Assembly (NCBI RefSeq): GCF_014649115.1
Contig: NZ_BMSK01000010.1
Coordinates: 62,001 to 126,000 of the forward strand
Source: Streptomyces eurythermus
GTDB lineage: Bacteria > Actinomycetota > Actinomycetes > Streptomycetales > Streptomycetaceae
Length of the DNA: 64,000 nt
Direction: 5' to 3'
In this document: piece after piece, positions 15,856-24,926 of the stretch
Numbering within the stretch: the first letter of the stretch is position 1
How the letters are laid out: every line of letters starts with the position of its first letter
Program-made: the position numbers and the translations under genes
Notes under the pieces: model-generated
Databases searched by the model: none
What the model saw: the letters and a program-made list of their open reading frames with translations, nothing else
Told to the model about the DNA's origin: nothing

Positions 15856-16926
15856 TCAGCGGGCCATTTCCTCCTTCAGGGCGGCCACGAACGTGTCGAC
15901 GTCGTCCTCCGTGGTGTCGAAGGAGCACATCCAGCGCACCACCCCGGCGGCCTCGTCCCAGAAGTAGAACCGGAACCGCTTCTGCAGCCGCTCACTCACG
16001 TCGTGCGGGAGCCTGGCGAAGACGCCGTTGGCCTGCACCGGGTAGAGGATCTCCACCCCGTGCACCGCGCGCACGCCCTCGGCGAGCCGCTGGGCCATCT
16101 CGTTGGCGTGCCGGGCGTTGCGCAGCCACAGGTCCTTGGCGAGCAGTGCCTCCAACTGCACGGACACGAACCGCATCTTGGAGGCCAGCTGCATGGACAT
16201 CTTCCGCAGGTGCTTCATCTGCCGCACCGCGTCCTGGTTGATGACGACGACGGCCTCGCCGAACAGCGCGCCGTTCTTCGTCCCGCCCAGCGAGAGGATG
16301 TCCACGCCGACCGCGTTGGTGAACGTCCGCATGGGCACGTCCAGGGAGGCGGCGGCGTTGGCTATCCGGGAGCCGTCCAGGTGCACCTTCATCCCGTGCG
16401 CGTGGGCGTGCTCGCAGATCGCGCGGATCTCCTCGGGCGTGTAGAGGGTGCCCAGTTCGGTGGACTGGGTGATCGACACGACCTGCGGCATGGCCCGGTG
16501 CTCGTCCTCGAAGCCCCAGGCCTGCCGGTCGATCAGCTCCGGGGTGAGCTTGCCGTCGGGCGTGGGCACGGTGAGCAGCTTCAGCCCGCCCATGCGCTCG
16601 GGGGCGCCGCCCTCGTCGACGTTGATGTGCGCGCTCTCGGCGCAGATCACCGCGCCCCAGCGGTCGGTGACCGCCTGGAGCGCGACCACGTTGGCGCCGG
16701 TGCCGTTGAAGACCGGGAAGGCCTCCGCGGTGGCGCCGAAGTGACTGCGCACGATCCCCTGGAGGTGCTCGGTGTAGTCGTCCTCGCCGTACGCCACCTG
16801 GTGGCCGCCGTTGGCCAGGGCCAGGGCGGCCAGCACCTCGGGATGGGCTCCGGCGTAGTTGTCACTGGCGAAACCGCGGACCTGCGGGTCGTGATGGCGA
16901 CGCGCGTCGGTCTTGGGTGGGTTCAC
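15856..16926 (-). CDS. Threonine aldolase / beta-eliminating lyase family enzyme
   Basis: A 356-residue PLP fold-type I enzyme resembling low-specificity L-threonine aldolase, which cleaves threonine or allo-threonine to glycine and acetaldehyde. Segments are GFASDNYAGAHPEVLAAL, FNGTGANVVAL (PLP phosphate), HLDGSRIANAA and the PLP lysine in LSLGGTKNGALFGE. GTG at 16926 overlaps the upstream SDR stop in a GTGA arrangement, showing translational coupling; GTG at 16944 is an alternative. It is the third gene of a DUF6421-SDR-aldolase operon. Confidence 0.9.
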   Translation of the reverse strand: MNPPKTDARRHHDPQVRGFASDNYAGAHPEVLAALALANGGHQVAYGEDDYTEHLQGIVRSHFGATAEAFPVFNGTGANVVALQAVTDRWGAVICAESAHINVDEGGAPERMGGLKLLTVPTPDGKLTPELIDRQAWGFEDEHRAMPQVVSITQSTELGTLYTPEEIRAICEHAHAHGMKVHLDGSRIANAAASLDVPMRTFTNAVGVDILSLGGTKNGALFGEAVVVINQDAVRQMKHLRKMSMQLASKMRFVSVQLEALLAKDLWLRNARHANEMAQRLAEGVRAVHGVEILYPVQANGVFARLPHDVSERLQKRFRFYFWDEAAGVVRWMCSFDTTEDDVDTFVAALKEEMAR

Positions 16927-17672
16927 GGCTTCTCGGTCAGCCACAGACGGTTTCCGTTCACTTCTGCGGCGGGCTTGCTCCAGACGCCCTCGACGGCCTC
17001 GGCCAGGTCCTTGACGTCCGTGAAGCCCGCGAACTTCGCGTTGGGGCGTTCGGCGCGCATCGCGTCGTGCACCAGCGCCTTCACCACCAGGATGGCAGCC
17101 GCCGAACGCGGCCCCTGCTCGCCCCCGGCCTTGCGGAAGCCGTCGGCCATGGCGAGCGTCCATGCCTCGGCGGCGGCCTTGGCCGCGGAGTACGCCGCGT
17201 TGCCCGCCGTCGGCTTGGTGGCGCCGGCCGCGCTGATGAGCAGGTACCGGCCGCGGTCGCTGCGCTGGAGGGCGTCGAAGAAGGCGAGGGAGGTGTGCTG
17301 GACGGTGCGGACGAGCAGCTTCTCCAGCAGCTCCCAGTCGGCGAGGTCGGTGTCGGCGAAGGTGGCGCTGCCGCGCCAGCCGCCGACGAGGTGGACCAGG
17401 CCGTCGATCCGGCCGTGGTCCTTCTCGATGCGCGCGGCCCAGGCCCGGGTGTCCTCCAGGTCGAGCAGGTCGACGGTCTCGCCCGTGACGGTGGCGCCGC
17501 CGCGGGCGTAGCGCGCCGCGTCGACGGCCTCCGCGAGGCGTTCGGGGTTGTTGTCGGCACCCACGACGACCGCGCCCGCCTCGGCGAGCCGGACCAGTGC
17601 CGCGTGCCCGGCGGGGCCGCCCGCGCCGGCCACCGCGATCACCGCACCACTGAGAGACCCGTTGTTCGCCAC
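16923..17672 (-). CDS. Short-chain dehydrogenase/reductase (SDR)
   Basis: A 249-residue classical-size SDR. The cofactor motif is degenerate-classical: AVIAVAGAGGPAGHAALVRLAEAG; NPERLAEAVDAA follows, then LVHLVGGWRG, catalytic ISAAGATKPTAGNAAYSAAKAAAEAW (Tyr-x3-Lys; shown in full only as motif). GTG at 17672 follows GAGGGGAAG and is preferred. A GTG at 17714 would overlap the DUF6421 stop (GTGA). It sits between DUF6421 and threonine aldolase, with stop overlapping the aldolase start. Substrate unknown. Confidence 0.88.
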   Translation of the reverse strand: MANNGSLSGAVIAVAGAGGPAGHAALVRLAEAGAVVVGADNNPERLAEAVDAARYARGGATVTGETVDLLDLEDTRAWAARIEKDHGRIDGLVHLVGGWRGSATFADTDLADWELLEKLLVRTVQHTSLAFFDALQRSDRGRYLLISAAGATKPTAGNAAYSAAKAAAEAWTLAMADGFRKAGGEQGPRSAAAILVVKALVHDAMRAERPNAKFAGFTDVKDLAEAVEGVWSKPAAEVNGNRLWLTEKP

Positions 17673-17710
17673 GTTCTTCCCCTCTTGAACAGTGTTGTGG
17701 ACGCGGTCGC

Positions 17711-19108
17711 TCACGCGGCGATCCGCTCGGCGCCGTCCGCCGTGATGCCCTTGGTGGAGGCGATCACATTCTTCAGCTTCTTCGCCAGCGCCTCATAGAA
17801 CATGCTCAGCGGAAACTCGTCCGGCAGCACGTCGTCCACCAGCTTGCGCGGCGGCTGGGTCAGGTCCAGGGCGTCGGGGCCCTTGGCCCACTTGGAGCCG
17901 GGGTGCGGGGCGAGGTAGGTGGAGACCAGCTCGTAGCCGGCGAACCAGTGCACCAGCTTGGGGCGGTCGATGCCGTCCCGGTAGAGCTTCTCGATCTCGG
18001 CGCACAGCTGGTTGGTGACCCGCGGGGCGCGCTCCCAGTCGATGGAGAGCTTGTTGTCGGTCCACCGGATGACGTCGTGCTTGTGCAGGTAGGCGAAGAG
18101 CAGCTGGCCGCCGAGGCCGTCGTAGTTGCGGTTGCGGTCACCGGTGACGGGGAAGCGGAACATGCGGTCGAAGAGCACCGCGTACTGCACGTCACGGGCC
18201 TGCGGGACGCCGTCCGCCTGGAGCTTCACGGCCTCCTTGAAGGCGGTGAGGTCGCAGCGCAGCTCCTCCAGGCCGTACATCCAGAACGGCTGGCGCTGCT
18301 TGATCATGAACGGGTCGAACGGCAGGTCGCCGTGGCTGTGGGTGCGGTCGTGGACCATGTCCCAGAGCACGAATGCCTCTTCGCAGCGCTTCTGGTCGTG
18401 CACCATGGCGGCGATGTCCTCGGGCAGCTCCAAGCCCAGGATGTCCACGGCGGCGTCGGTGACGCGGCGGAACCGGGCGGCCTCGCGGTCGCAGAAGATG
18501 CCACCCCAGGAGAAACGTTCCGGCGCTTCCCGGACGGCGATGGTCTCCGGGAAGAGGACGGCGGAGTTGGTGTCGTAGCCCGAGGTGAAGTCCTCGAAGG
18601 TGATGCCGCAGAAGAGCGGGTTGTCGTACCGGGTGCGCTCCAGCTCGGCCAGCCAGTCCGGCCAGACCATGCGCAGCACGACCGCCTCCAGATTGCGGTC
18701 CGGGTTGCCGTTCTGGGTGTACATCGGGAAGACGACCAGGTGCTGGAGGCCGTCCACCCGGTGGGCGGCGGGCTGGAAGGCCAGCAGCGAGTCCAGGAAG
18801 TCCGGGACCCCGAAGCCGCCCTCGGCCCAGCGGCGCAGGTCCGTCACGAGGGCCTGGTGGTAGGCGGCGTCGTGCGGGACCAGCGGGGAGAGCCGCTCGA
18901 CCGCGTCGGCGACGCGCTCGACGGCCGCCACGGCGTCGGCCCGCCGCGGGGCACCCTCGGCGTCGAAGTCGATCGATCCGTCCTTCGACTGCCATGGCCG
19001 GATCCGCTCCACGGCATCCTTGAGCACGGCCCAGGCCGGGTGCTCGACCACCCTGGTCGGCGAAGGAACCCGTTCCTCCGCGCTTGCCTGCACAAGAATT
19101 TCCGTCAT
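17711..19108 (-). CDS. DUF6421 family protein, first gene of a coupled operon
   Basis: A 465-residue cytoplasmic protein that I recognise as the actinobacterial DUF6421 type. It has no membrane segments and no assigned function. A striking segment is VLWDMVHDRTHSHGDLPFDPFM, with clustered His and Asp that could bind metal, and LRRWAEGGFGVPDFLDSLLAFQ. ATG at 19108 follows GGAGGATG. The next two genes (SDR, threonine aldolase) follow with overlaps or tiny gaps, so the three probably act together. Confidence 0.85.
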   Translation of the reverse strand: MTEILVQASAEERVPSPTRVVEHPAWAVLKDAVERIRPWQSKDGSIDFDAEGAPRRADAVAAVERVADAVERLSPLVPHDAAYHQALVTDLRRWAEGGFGVPDFLDSLLAFQPAAHRVDGLQHLVVFPMYTQNGNPDRNLEAVVLRMVWPDWLAELERTRYDNPLFCGITFEDFTSGYDTNSAVLFPETIAVREAPERFSWGGIFCDREAARFRRVTDAAVDILGLELPEDIAAMVHDQKRCEEAFVLWDMVHDRTHSHGDLPFDPFMIKQRQPFWMYGLEELRCDLTAFKEAVKLQADGVPQARDVQYAVLFDRMFRFPVTGDRNRNYDGLGGQLLFAYLHKHDVIRWTDNKLSIDWERAPRVTNQLCAEIEKLYRDGIDRPKLVHWFAGYELVSTYLAPHPGSKWAKGPDALDLTQPPRKLVDDVLPDEFPLSMFYEALAKKLKNVIASTKGITADGAERIAA

Positions 19109-19513
19109 GTCCCATCCTCCACGGGAGAACCTCGCGTATGGACACCGTATGCGTACCCTGTTTCAGTCAGCAAGAGCGGGAGCGGGAAATTATTCTGTCC
19201 GACCCCTTGGTCACCGATGTTTTTCCTGCCGTAAACCGTGACGGCGCTCACTTTCACCAACGGCGCGCACTCCCCGGCGCGACGGCGCACCCGGTGGTCA
19301 AGGGTGCGCGAGGCGCGCCCACCGACGGGTGACGGCCAAGGCGGATACCGGCCAACTGGCGCCTGTCCCGGCTCCCGAATGCCCGGCGCAGCCGCGGGTC
19401 CATCGCACGGCCAGGCCATTAGGCTGCGGCCTTGCCGCGTGGACGACGACGTCCGGCACGGGTCCGTCGGTCCGCGCGTCGCCGAGCCGCCGTCGACGGA
19501 AGCGAGTTGAACC
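19109..19513. promoter_or_regulatory. Divergent intergenic region DUF6421/GDPD
   Basis: About 400 bp. The part near DUF6421 (19130-19260) is AT-richer, with direct repeats GCGTATGG and CCGTATGC (19134-19152), and likely holds that operon's promoter. Nothing else recognised. Confidence 0.35.
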
Positions 19514-20197
19514 TTGAACTTCCTTACCATCGGTCATCGCGGGGTCATGGGCGTCGAGCCCGAGAACACCCTCCGTTCCTTCGTCGCCGCGCAGCGGGCC
19601 GGCCTGGACCTGATCGAACTCGATCTGCACCTGAGCAAGGACGGCGCCCTGGTCGTCATGCACGACGCGGAGGTGGACCGCACCACCGACGGCTCCGGGC
19701 CGATCGCCGAGAAGACCCTCGCGGAGCTGCGCGCCCTGGACGCGGGGCGCGGGGAGCGGGTGCCGGTGTTCGAGGAGGTGCTGGAGGCGGTGCGCGCGCC
19801 GCTGCAGGCCGAGATCAAGGATGTGGCGGCGGCCCGGGCACTGGCGGAGGTGATGCGCGCGCGGGACCTGACCGCGCGGGTGGAGGTGTCCTCGTTCCAC
19901 GACGAGGCGATCACCGAGATCGCGCGGCTGGTGCCGGGGGTGCGTACGGCGCTGGTGGCGAGCCGCTATGGCACCGAGGTGGTGGACCGCGCCGTCGCCG
20001 CGGGCGCCGCGACCGTGTGCCTGAACATCCGCCGGCTCACCCTGGAGATCGTCGAGCACGCGCGCGCGTCCGGGCTGCGGATCCTCGGCTGGGTGGTCAA
20101 CACCCAGGAGCACCTGCGACTGGTCCGCGCCCTGGAGCTGGACGGGGCGACGACCGACTACCCGGAGATCAAGCGCACGGGCCGGTTCACGGCGTAG
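19514..20197 (+). CDS. Glycerophosphodiester phosphodiesterase (GDPD/UgpQ type)
   Basis: A 227-residue intracellular GDPD that hydrolyses glycerophosphodiesters to glycerol-3-phosphate and an alcohol. Motifs are GHRGVMGVEPENTLRSF (catalytic His/Arg), ELDLHLSKDGALVVMHD (metal and second His), QAEIKD, and the C-terminal GWVVNTQEHL and GATTDYP. No signal peptide. The start is TTG at 19514, with GGAAGCGAG upstream. It converges with the GNAT gene. Confidence 0.92.
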   Translation: MNFLTIGHRGVMGVEPENTLRSFVAAQRAGLDLIELDLHLSKDGALVVMHDAEVDRTTDGSGPIAEKTLAELRALDAGRGERVPVFEEVLEAVRAPLQAEIKDVAAARALAEVMRARDLTARVEVSSFHDEAITEIARLVPGVRTALVASRYGTEVVDRAVAAGAATVCLNIRRLTLEIVEHARASGLRILGWVVNTQEHLRLVRALELDGATTDYPEIKRTGRFTA

Positions 20198-20234
20198 CCG
20201 ACGGCGGCCGGGCCGGGAAGCGGCGGTCGCTCCC

Positions 20235-20774
20235 TCACCCGAGCTTCTTGACCAGCAGCTCGAACTCCAGGTCGGCGCGGAGCGGGATGCCGAAGCGCTC
20301 GTCGCCGTACGGGAACGGGGACGTCCGTCCCGTACGGCGGTAGCCGCGGCGTTCGTACCAGGCGATCAGGTCCTCGCGCACGGAGATCACCGTCATGTGC
20401 ATCTCGCCGACGCCCCAGGTCCGCCGGCACCGGCGCTCGGCCTCCGCCAGGACGGCCTTGCCGACCCCTGAGCCCTGCAGTGTGGGGCTCACCGCGAACA
20501 TCCCGAAGTAGGCGTGGTTGCCGCGGTGCTCCAGCTGGCAGCAGGCGACGATCCGGCCCTCAAGCTCCACGGTGAGCAGCCGGCTGTCCGGCGACTTGAT
20601 CACCGCCAGCACGCCCTCGGGGTCGGTCCGCTGCCCGTCGAGGATGTCCGCCTCGGTGGTCCACCCGGCCCGGCTGCTGTCCCCCCGGTACGCCGACTCC
20701 ACGAGCGCGACGAGGGCGTCCACGTCGGCGTCGGTGGCGTCGCGGAAGGTGAGTCCGGTGGCGGGGCTGTCCAT
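20235..20774 (-). CDS. GNAT-family N-acetyltransferase
   Basis: A 179-residue single GNAT domain. The acetyl-CoA pyrophosphate loop is LQGSGVGKAVLAEAE (about 99-113), preceded by the beta4 segment FGMFAVSPT and followed by WYERRGYRRTGR. Substrate unknown. ATG at 20774. It is divergent from the small VOC gene, with a 57-bp gap. Confidence 0.9.
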   Translation of the reverse strand: MDSPATGLTFRDATDADVDALVALVESAYRGDSSRAGWTTEADILDGQRTDPEGVLAVIKSPDSRLLTVELEGRIVACCQLEHRGNHAYFGMFAVSPTLQGSGVGKAVLAEAERRCRRTWGVGEMHMTVISVREDLIAWYERRGYRRTGRTSPFPYGDERFGIPLRADLEFELLVKKLG

Positions 20775-20831
20775 GACGGTGGTCTCCGATCTCGGGCGTG
20801 GCCGGGGCACGGAAGAGGGTAACCCTGCTGC

Positions 20832-21224
20832 ATGGTGCATGTACTCAGCAGCCGGACCCTGCTCCGGCCCTCCGATCCCGAACGCTCCCGTGCCTTCTAC
20901 GGCGAACAGCTGGGTCTGTCCGTCTACCGCGAGTTCGGGACCGGCCCCGAGCGCGGCACGGTCTACTTCCTCGGCGGCGGTTTCCTGGAGCTGTCCGGCC
21001 GGTCCGACGACCCGCCCTCGCCCGCGCTGCGGCTGTGGTTGCAGGTCGAGGACGCGACGGCCGCGTGCGAGGAGCTGCGGGCGCGGGGCGTGGAGATCGT
21101 ACGGCCCCCGGTGAAGGAGCCCTGGGGCCTGGTGGAGATGTGGATCAACGACCCGGACGGCACGCCGATCGTCCTGGTGGAGATCCCGGCGGACCATCCC
21201 CTGCGGTACCGGCCCGGGATCTGA
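20832..21224 (+). CDS. VOC (glyoxalase-like) family protein
   Basis: A 130-residue vicinal-oxygen-chelate fold protein with two beta-alpha-beta-beta-beta modules: RTLLRPSDPERSRAFYGEQLGLSVY and LRLWLQVEDATAACEELRARG ... WGLVEMWINDPDGTPIVLVE. The family includes glyoxalase, dioxygenases and resistance proteins; no specific role can be assigned. Confidence 0.88.
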   Translation: MVHVLSSRTLLRPSDPERSRAFYGEQLGLSVYREFGTGPERGTVYFLGGGFLELSGRSDDPPSPALRLWLQVEDATAACEELRARGVEIVRPPVKEPWGLVEMWINDPDGTPIVLVEIPADHPLRYRPGI

Positions 21225-21231
21225 GGTCCGC

Positions 21232-21283
21232 CCCGCGAACGCGCCCGGGGGCGGCTGCGGCCTTGACCGGGCACGTTCGCGGG
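21232..21283 (+). terminator. Likely terminator after VOC gene
   Basis: Ten-bp perfect arms CCCGCGAACG / CGTTCGCGGG with a 32-nt, itself GC-rich, loop, beginning 8 bp after the stop codon. Confidence 0.45.
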
Positions 21284-21394
21284 CCTGCGGCCGTGCGTCC
21301 GGCGGGTGTTTGCCTTCGAGAGCACTCCAGCTCCTAGCGTCGCCCGCACCACCTGCGAGGTCGCTCGCACACCTGCGACGAGGGAGAGACACAC

Positions 21395-22447
21395 ATGCGG
21401 TACACGCTGTTCGGGCGGACCGGGCTGCGCGTCAGCGAGCTGGCGCTGGGCACCATGACCTTCGGGGAGGACTGGGGGTGGGGCGCCGACAAGGACACCA
21501 GCGCCCGGATCCTCGACGTCTACGCCGACGCGGGCGGCAACTTCGTGGACACCGCGAACAACTACACCTCCGGCAGCGCCGAGCGGATCCTCGGCGAGCT
21601 GCTCGCCGGGCGCCGCGACCGGTTCGTGCTGGCGAGCAAGTACACCTGCGGCACCCGCGACGGCGATCCCAACGCGGCGGGCAACCACCGCGGGAACCTC
21701 GTCCGGTCGGTCGAGGACAGCCTGCGCCGGCTGCGCACCGACCGGCTCGACGTGCTGTGGGTGCACGCCCGGGACAACTTCACGCCGGTGGAGGAGGTGA
21801 TGCGCGCCCTGGACGACGTCGTCCGCGCGGGCAAGGTGCTCTACGTGGGCGTGTCGGACTGGCCGGCCTGGGAGATCGCGCAGGCCAACACCCTGGCCGA
21901 GCTGCGCGGCTGGACGTGTTTCGCGGGCTCGCAGCTGCGCTACAGCCTGCTGGAGCGCACCCCGGAGCGGGAACTGCTGCCGCAGGCCAGGGCGTTCGAC
22001 CTCGCCGTGTTCGCCTGGGCGCCGCTGGCCGCGGGCCGGCTCACCGGGAAGTACCGGCGCGGCGGGACGGGGCGGCTGGACACGCTGGACGTGCGGCCCG
22101 AGGCGTGGGAGGAGGACGTCGTCGACGCGGTCGTGGAGATCGCCGGGGCGGGCGGCTGGAGCCCGGCACAGGTGGCCCTGGCCTGGCTGCTGGGCCGGCC
22201 CGGGAACGTCGTACCGATCGTCTCGGCCACCCGGCCCGAGCAGCTCGCGGACAACCTGGCGTGCACCGGGGTCCGGCTGGACGCGGACGCGCGCGCCCGC
22301 CTGGACGAGGTGAGCGCGGTCCCGCTGGGCTTCCCGCACGACTTCCTGCGGGAGGCGCCCATCACCCGCAATGTGTACGGCGACCGCTGGCCGGACATCG
22401 TCGACCGCCGCTCCACCTACCGCCGTACCGTGCACGACGTCCTGTGA
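21395..22447 (+). CDS. Aldo/keto reductase
   Basis: A 350-residue NADPH-dependent AKR barrel. The family signatures are FGRTGLRVSELALGTMTFGEDWGWG, GNFVDTANNYTSGSAERILGELL (Asp and Tyr of the tetrad), FVLASKYT (Lys) and LDVLWVHARD, where the usual His is present as VHA. C-terminal cofactor segment VPIVSATRPEQLADNL. The start follows GAGGGAGAG. Substrate unknown. It converges with a MarR gene only 13 bp away. Confidence 0.93.
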   Translation: MRYTLFGRTGLRVSELALGTMTFGEDWGWGADKDTSARILDVYADAGGNFVDTANNYTSGSAERILGELLAGRRDRFVLASKYTCGTRDGDPNAAGNHRGNLVRSVEDSLRRLRTDRLDVLWVHARDNFTPVEEVMRALDDVVRAGKVLYVGVSDWPAWEIAQANTLAELRGWTCFAGSQLRYSLLERTPERELLPQARAFDLAVFAWAPLAAGRLTGKYRRGGTGRLDTLDVRPEAWEEDVVDAVVEIAGAGGWSPAQVALAWLLGRPGNVVPIVSATRPEQLADNLACTGVRLDADARARLDEVSAVPLGFPHDFLREAPITRNVYGDRWPDIVDRRSTYRRTVHDVL

Positions 22448-22460
22448 ACGTCCGGCCCGG

Positions 22461-23042
22461 TCAGGCCCGCAGCGCGCCCATCCGGCCCTCCAGGCGGCCG
22501 AGCAGCTCGGCCAGCAGTCCGGCCAGTCCGGCCTGGTCCCCCGGGGGCAGGACGGACAGTACGGCCGTCTCGTAGGCGAGTTGGTCGGGCAGGATGCCGT
22601 CGACCAGGCCGCGTCCCGCGTCGGTGAGCCGGACGTGGGCCACCCGCCGGTCGCGGGTGTCGCCGCGCCGTTCGACCAGGCCGCGCTCGGTCAGCTGCTT
22701 GAGCCGCTTGGTCACGGCGGCCCCGGAGGAGAAGGTCTCCCGGGCCAGCTCCCCCGGGGTCAGTTCGTGGCCGGTGCGGCGCAGCGCGCCGAGCAGGTCG
22801 AACTCGGCGCGGCTCAGACCGGCCCGGCGCAGCGGGGCGTCCTCGGCCTGCTGGAGCAGGGCCGCGCAGCGGTTGATCCGGCCGATGATCTCCATCGGCC
22901 CGGTGTCCAGCTCGGGGTGGACGGCCTGCCACTGGCGGACGACGGCCGAGACGGTGTCGCCGCGCGCGGGCCCGGGACCGGCCCCGGGCCGGGCTCCGGT
23001 CGCGTCGCTTCCGGGCGTCGGTCCGCCGTTCGTCGCCGTCAT
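22461..23042 (-). CDS. MarR-family transcriptional regulator coupled to a FUSC pump
   Basis: A 193-residue MarR regulator. A disordered Pro/Gly-rich N-terminus (1-30) precedes the winged helix (LRRAGLSRAEFDLLGALRRTG, TPGELARETFSSGAAVTKRLKQL, RGDTRDRRVAHVRLTDAG). Its ATG overlaps the FUSC stop as ATGA, so the pump and regulator are translated in tandem. The regulator probably binds the overlapping palindromes ahead of the FUSC gene and responds to a pump substrate. Confidence 0.92.
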   Translation of the reverse strand: MTATNGGPTPGSDATGARPGAGPGPARGDTVSAVVRQWQAVHPELDTGPMEIIGRINRCAALLQQAEDAPLRRAGLSRAEFDLLGALRRTGHELTPGELARETFSSGAAVTKRLKQLTERGLVERRGDTRDRRVAHVRLTDAGRGLVDGILPDQLAYETAVLSVLPPGDQAGLAGLLAELLGRLEGRMGALRA

Positions 23043-24739
23043 GGCCGTGTGTCCTCCGTCGTCCTGTCCGGGTCCCGGTCGCCGCCCGGCGCCCGGCCCG
23101 GGTCCTCGTCCCGGTCCTGCGGTACGAGCCCCTGGCGCCGTACCGTCGCCGCGAGCGTACGGTGTCCGGCCTGTTCGGTGAGCACCACCCGGTCCTCGGG
23201 CAGGGCGCGCTGCCACCACTCGCCGGCGGCGGCGTCGGCCGTGGCGCGCAGGTCGACCAGGGCGGCGGCCAGGGTGCGGCGGGCGGACTCCAGGGCGCGC
23301 GGCCGCGGGTGCGGCTCGGCGAGCAGGCGGGCGGCGTGCTCGCGGGCGCGCTCGGCGGCGGTCAGCGCGTGCTCCAGACGGGCGCCGGCGCGCCGGTTGG
23401 TGACGGCGACGGCGGCGGCGAAGCCGACCAGCGCGCCGATGAGGGTGTCCACGACCCGGTCGGTGATCAGGTCGGCCGTGTCCTGGCTGCGCGCGAACTC
23501 GGTGATGAGCAGCGCCATCGGGGTGACGCAGACGCTGCCCAGCCAGTAGTTGCGGCCGATCAGCGCCTCGGCGCCGAAGTTGAGGGCGAGCGAGACCAGC
23601 ACCAGGGCGGCGGGGTGCAGATGGGTGAGCGGGGCGAGGGCGGCGAAGACGAGGACGCCGACGAGGTTGCCGACGACCCGCTGGACGGCCCGGCTCCAGG
23701 TGAGGGTGACGTTGACCTGGTAGAGGGACGCGGCGGTGACCAGCGCCCAGTAGGGGCGGCCGACGCCGAGGGCGAGGGCGGCGTACCCGGCGAGGGCGCA
23801 GCCGAGCGCGGTGCGTACGGCCAGCGGGGCGAGGGGGGCGAGGCGGTGCCGCAGGGAACGGGGCGGCAGGGGCTGTTCGGCGGCCACGCCGAGGAGTTCG
23901 TCGGCGTCGCCGCCCGACGGCACGACGCGCGGGACCCGGCCGGTGCCGCGCAGGGCACGGGCCCAGGAACGCAGCCGCTCGGGGTCGGTGTCGGCGGGCG
24001 CGGCGAGGGCGACCTCGGCGCGGACCAGGAGGTGTTCGAGGGCGCGCCGGGTGCCGTCGGGGCGGGCGCCGGCGGCGAGCAGCGACTGCCAGGCGGCGTG
24101 GATCGCGGCGGCGCAGGCGGCGCGGGCCCGGGCGTGGCCGTCGCCGGTGCCGCGGGTGCCGGCGTACGCGGCGGCGGCGTTCAGGGCCTGGGCGGTGGCC
24201 CGGCGCTCGGGGCCGTGCGGGCGCAGCAGCCCGGGTGCCATGCAGACCAGCCAGGCCCAGGCACCGGCGGCCAGGGCCAGTCCGATGTGCCCGGGCAGCC
24301 GGCCGGGGGTCTGCGGGACGAAGAGCGAGGCGGAACTGATGAAGGTGAGGACCACATTGCCCGGCGGTCCGACCCGGGTGGCGTCGCAGACCGTCTTCTG
24401 GACCGCCGCGAGGACGGCGCCGACGGTGACGAGGACCACGGCGTTCGTGGTCAGCGCCGAGGCGAGCAGGGCCACTGCGAGGCCGCCGACCATGCCGAGC
24501 ACGACCCGGGCCAGGGTGCGGGCGCGGGCCGGGTAGGGCCGGTTGTGGCCGTAGAGCGCGCACAGCGAACCGGCCATCGTGTACATGGCGAGATCGAGCC
24601 TGCCGAGCGCGAGCAGCGTCAGGTTGGGCGGGGCGACCGAGACGACCGCGCTGAGCGCGGGCTTGAACCAGATGTCGGAGGGACGGCCGAGGCGGAGCGC
24701 TCCGGCGAGGGGAAGACGGTGGGGGGTCGCACTGCTCAT
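23039..24739 (-). CDS. FUSC / aromatic acid exporter family protein (second of three)
   Basis: A 566-residue full-length FUSC protein: two membrane bundles (residues about 30-170 and 320-450) separated by a soluble region, with the FUSC core around PYWALVTAASLYQVNVTLTWSRAVQRVVGNLVGV. The C-terminal 100 residues are soluble and charged. Likely exports aromatic or other amphipathic acids. It is the first gene of a two-gene operon with a MarR regulator, with an operator-like region immediately upstream. Confidence 0.88.
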   Translation of the reverse strand: MSSATPHRLPLAGALRLGRPSDIWFKPALSAVVSVAPPNLTLLALGRLDLAMYTMAGSLCALYGHNRPYPARARTLARVVLGMVGGLAVALLASALTTNAVVLVTVGAVLAAVQKTVCDATRVGPPGNVVLTFISSASLFVPQTPGRLPGHIGLALAAGAWAWLVCMAPGLLRPHGPERRATAQALNAAAAYAGTRGTGDGHARARAACAAAIHAAWQSLLAAGARPDGTRRALEHLLVRAEVALAAPADTDPERLRSWARALRGTGRVPRVVPSGGDADELLGVAAEQPLPPRSLRHRLAPLAPLAVRTALGCALAGYAALALGVGRPYWALVTAASLYQVNVTLTWSRAVQRVVGNLVGVLVFAALAPLTHLHPAALVLVSLALNFGAEALIGRNYWLGSVCVTPMALLITEFARSQDTADLITDRVVDTLIGALVGFAAAVAVTNRRAGARLEHALTAAERAREHAARLLAEPHPRPRALESARRTLAAALVDLRATADAAAGEWWQRALPEDRVVLTEQAGHRTLAATVRRQGLVPQDRDEDPGRAPGGDRDPDRTTEDTRP

Positions 24740-24750
24740 ACCATCAATTT

Positions 24751-24772
24751 AACACGTGTTTTACTCGTAAAA
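24751..24772 (-). promoter_or_regulatory. Overlapping palindromes before the FUSC-MarR operon
   Basis: AACACGTGTT (24751-24760, perfect) overlaps TTTTAC-TC-GTAAAA (24759-24772, perfect arms), in a strikingly AT-rich 30 bp. It lies 12-33 bp from the FUSC start, so it covers the core promoter. Probable MarR operator. Confidence 0.65.
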
Positions 24773-24926
24773 TAATGGCTGTGGTCAGGGCGTGACAGCG
24801 CGTGCTCCCCCGGATGCTCCCCGCGTACCCCCTTGCGCTCGCGTGCGCTCCGCCGCCCCGGGGCATGGCGTCCCTGGGAACGGGTCCGGAGCTTCTCCGG
24901 AGCGACCGTCGAGCGGGGAGGTGCGC

